From Nocardioides agri (GTDB lineage: Bacteria; Actinomycetota; Actinomycetes; Propionibacteriales; Nocardioidaceae): 64,000 nucleotides of DNA. Under the pieces are notes generated by a model. That model ran no database searches. It saw only the letters and a list, made by a program, of their open reading frames with translations, and had not been told where the DNA came from. The DNA is taken from the NCBI RefSeq assembly GCF_013778305.1, contig NZ_JACEIC010000001.1, positions 434,001 through 498,000 on the forward strand. The letters are read 5' to 3'. The stretch's first letter is position 1, and every line of letters begins with the position of its first letter. Positions 63,036-64,000 of the stretch are shown here, piece by piece. Position numbers and translations under genes: made by a program.

Positions 63036-64000
63036 CTACGCGGGCTGGTGCTCCAGCAGCACCACGGCGAGGTCGTCGCCGAGCCGGCCGCCGTGGACGT
63101 GCTGGTGCACGGCGTCGAGGACCCCGTCGAGCGGGTCCGGGTCGCTGAGCGCCGCGCCCAGCGTGGTCAGGTCGAGGAACTCGCCGCGCGCGTCGCGCGC
63201 CTCGCTCAGCCCGTCGGTGTAGAGCAGCACCCGGTCGCCCGGGCCCCAGGTCAGCTCGGTCGTCGTGAACGTCGCCGGGAGACCGGTCCCCAGGGGCAGG
63301 CCCTGCGCGACCTCGGCCGACTCGAGCTCGCCCGACCGGTGCCACACGAGGGCCGGGGGGTGCCCGGCGCTGACCAGGGCCAGGCGGTCGGGTCCGATCG
63401 GCTCGACGAGCAGGGCGGTCACGAACTCCTCGTCGTCGAAGAACGGGGTGAGGTAGGCGTCCATGTCCTCGACGACCTCCAGCAGCGTCGGCTTGCTGGC
63501 CGCGGCCTGACGGAACGCGCGGATGACCCGGGCGGCCTGCTCGACACCCTCGATGCCCTTGCCGCGCACGTCGCCGATCAGCAGGCGGGTGACGTCGCCC
63601 TCGTGGTAGCAGTCGTAGAGGTCGCCGCCGACGAGGGCGCCCTGGACGGCGGACGCGTACCGGGCGCTGATCTCCATGCCGCCGGACGAGGCCGGCAGCA
63701 CCGGGAGGATCGCGCGCTGGGCGACCTCCGCGATCCGGGCCAGCTCGGCGTACTGCTGCTCGCGGCGCACGCGCACGCCCGCGATGAGCGTGGCGGCGCC
63801 GCCGACGAGCGCGACGTCGAGGACGCGGATGAGGTGCTGCGAGCTGCCGAATCCTCCGTTCCAGGCGCCGGAGGCGACGGCCGCCGCCAGCGCGAGCAGC
63901 GCGATGACGGCGGTGCCGCGGGCGGGGACGAACGCGCAGGCGATGAGGGGAGCGAGGGCGAACAGGACGGTCAGCACCGCGACGGACGCGTCGATCGACG
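63036..64000 (-). CDS. PP2C/SpoIIE-type phosphatase with N-terminal membrane helices, cut by the window edge
   Basis: About 321 codons are visible; the start lies beyond 64000. Three helices at the beginning of the visible part (VLTVLFALAPLIACAFV, TAVIALLALAAAVASGAW, VLDVALVGGAATLIAG) anchor a cytoplasmic SpoIIE domain: GGMEISARYASAVQGALVGGDLYDCY, LLIGDVRGKG, LVSAGHPPALVW and YTDGLSEARD hold the Mn-binding Asp residues. Such enzymes often control anti-sigma or general-stress partner switches. The partner is not in this window. Confidence 0.9.
   Translation of the reverse strand, partial: SIDASVAVLTVLFALAPLIACAFVPARGTAVIALLALAAAVASGAWNGGFGSSQHLIRVLDVALVGGAATLIAGVRVRREQQYAELARIAEVAQRAILPVLPASSGGMEISARYASAVQGALVGGDLYDCYHEGDVTRLLIGDVRGKGIEGVEQAARVIRAFRQAAASKPTLLEVVEDMDAYLTPFFDDEEFVTALLVEPIGPDRLALVSAGHPPALVWHRSGELESAEVAQGLPLGTGLPATFTTTELTWGPGDRVLLYTDGLSEARDARGEFLDLTTLGAALSDPDPLDGVLDAVHQHVHGGRLGDDLAVVLLEHQPA

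Overview
The window is high-GC actinobacterial DNA, most likely from Nocardioides or a close relative in the Propionibacteriales. The clues are GTG starts, ATGA/GTGA overlaps between neighbouring genes, many promoters that fire at the start codon (leaderless), a complete Mce importer, and actinobacterial families such as DUF1707, SCO6745-like and DUF3558-like. The genus is an inference. I saw no tRNA, rRNA, CRISPR array, insertion sequence, integrase or phage gene.

The main theme is sterol or steroid uptake and side-chain degradation under KstR. A TetR protein closely resembling mycobacterial KstR is at 34270-34875. Eight copies of its operator family (TnnAACnnGTTnnA) occur, each in front of a plausible target. 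The targets are a truncated enoyl-CoA hydratase at the left edge, the yrbE/mce operon (17082-27210, two boxes), a ferredoxin reductase/ferredoxin/hsd4A-like operon (27274-30607), kstR itself, a two-domain acyl-CoA dehydrogenase (39971-42031), a wax ester synthase/DGAT (48132-49586), and a divergent pair made of an alpha/beta hydrolase (49528-50475) and the propionyl side-chain operon (50559-55180). That operon keeps the mycobacterial order fadE28-fadE29-chsH2-chsH1-ltp2. Here the two dehydrogenase subunits are fused into one gene, and ChsH2 is split into separate dehydratase and DUF35 genes.

Region by region: 1-5 kb holds a DNA glycosylase, a DUF2975/XRE pair, a phospholipase D-like protein and a secreted protein. 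5-11 kb holds uvrB, a VOC protein, an MFS transporter, a second secreted protein, hemerythrin and a MmcQ/YjbR protein. 10.8-16.9 kb is a six-gene minus-strand envelope operon: DUF1707 protein, ion channel with an odd filter, methyltransferase, GT2, epimerase and a large polytopic protein. 17-30.6 kb is the KstR-linked Mce and redox block. 30.6-34.3 kb holds SRPBCC proteins and two small regulators (ArsR and HxlR types), each divergent from an enzyme gene. 34.3-38.8 kb is kstR followed by a GT4/methyltransferase/barrel-protein cluster. 38.8-39.9 kb is a frameshifted DUF3558-like gene. 42-48 kb is mixed metabolism. 48-55.2 kb is the lipid and steroid block, ending in a large inverted repeat. 55.3-64 kb holds a dienelactone hydrolase, a kinase-fold protein, an MFS/monooxygenase/ECF sigma operon, PPK2, a 2H phosphoesterase, a DUF480-methyltransferase fusion, a nucleotidyltransferase and a SpoIIE-type phosphatase cut by the right edge.

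How the parts fit: the Mce complex would import a sterol-like substrate. Hsd4A-like SDR, acyl-CoA dehydrogenases, ChsH1/ChsH2 and Ltp2 would shorten the side chain. The ferredoxin and its reductase could feed electrons to P450 or Rieske oxygenases encoded elsewhere. The wax ester synthase could store acyl-CoA as neutral lipid. KstR would repress all of these until a steroid CoA ligand accumulates.
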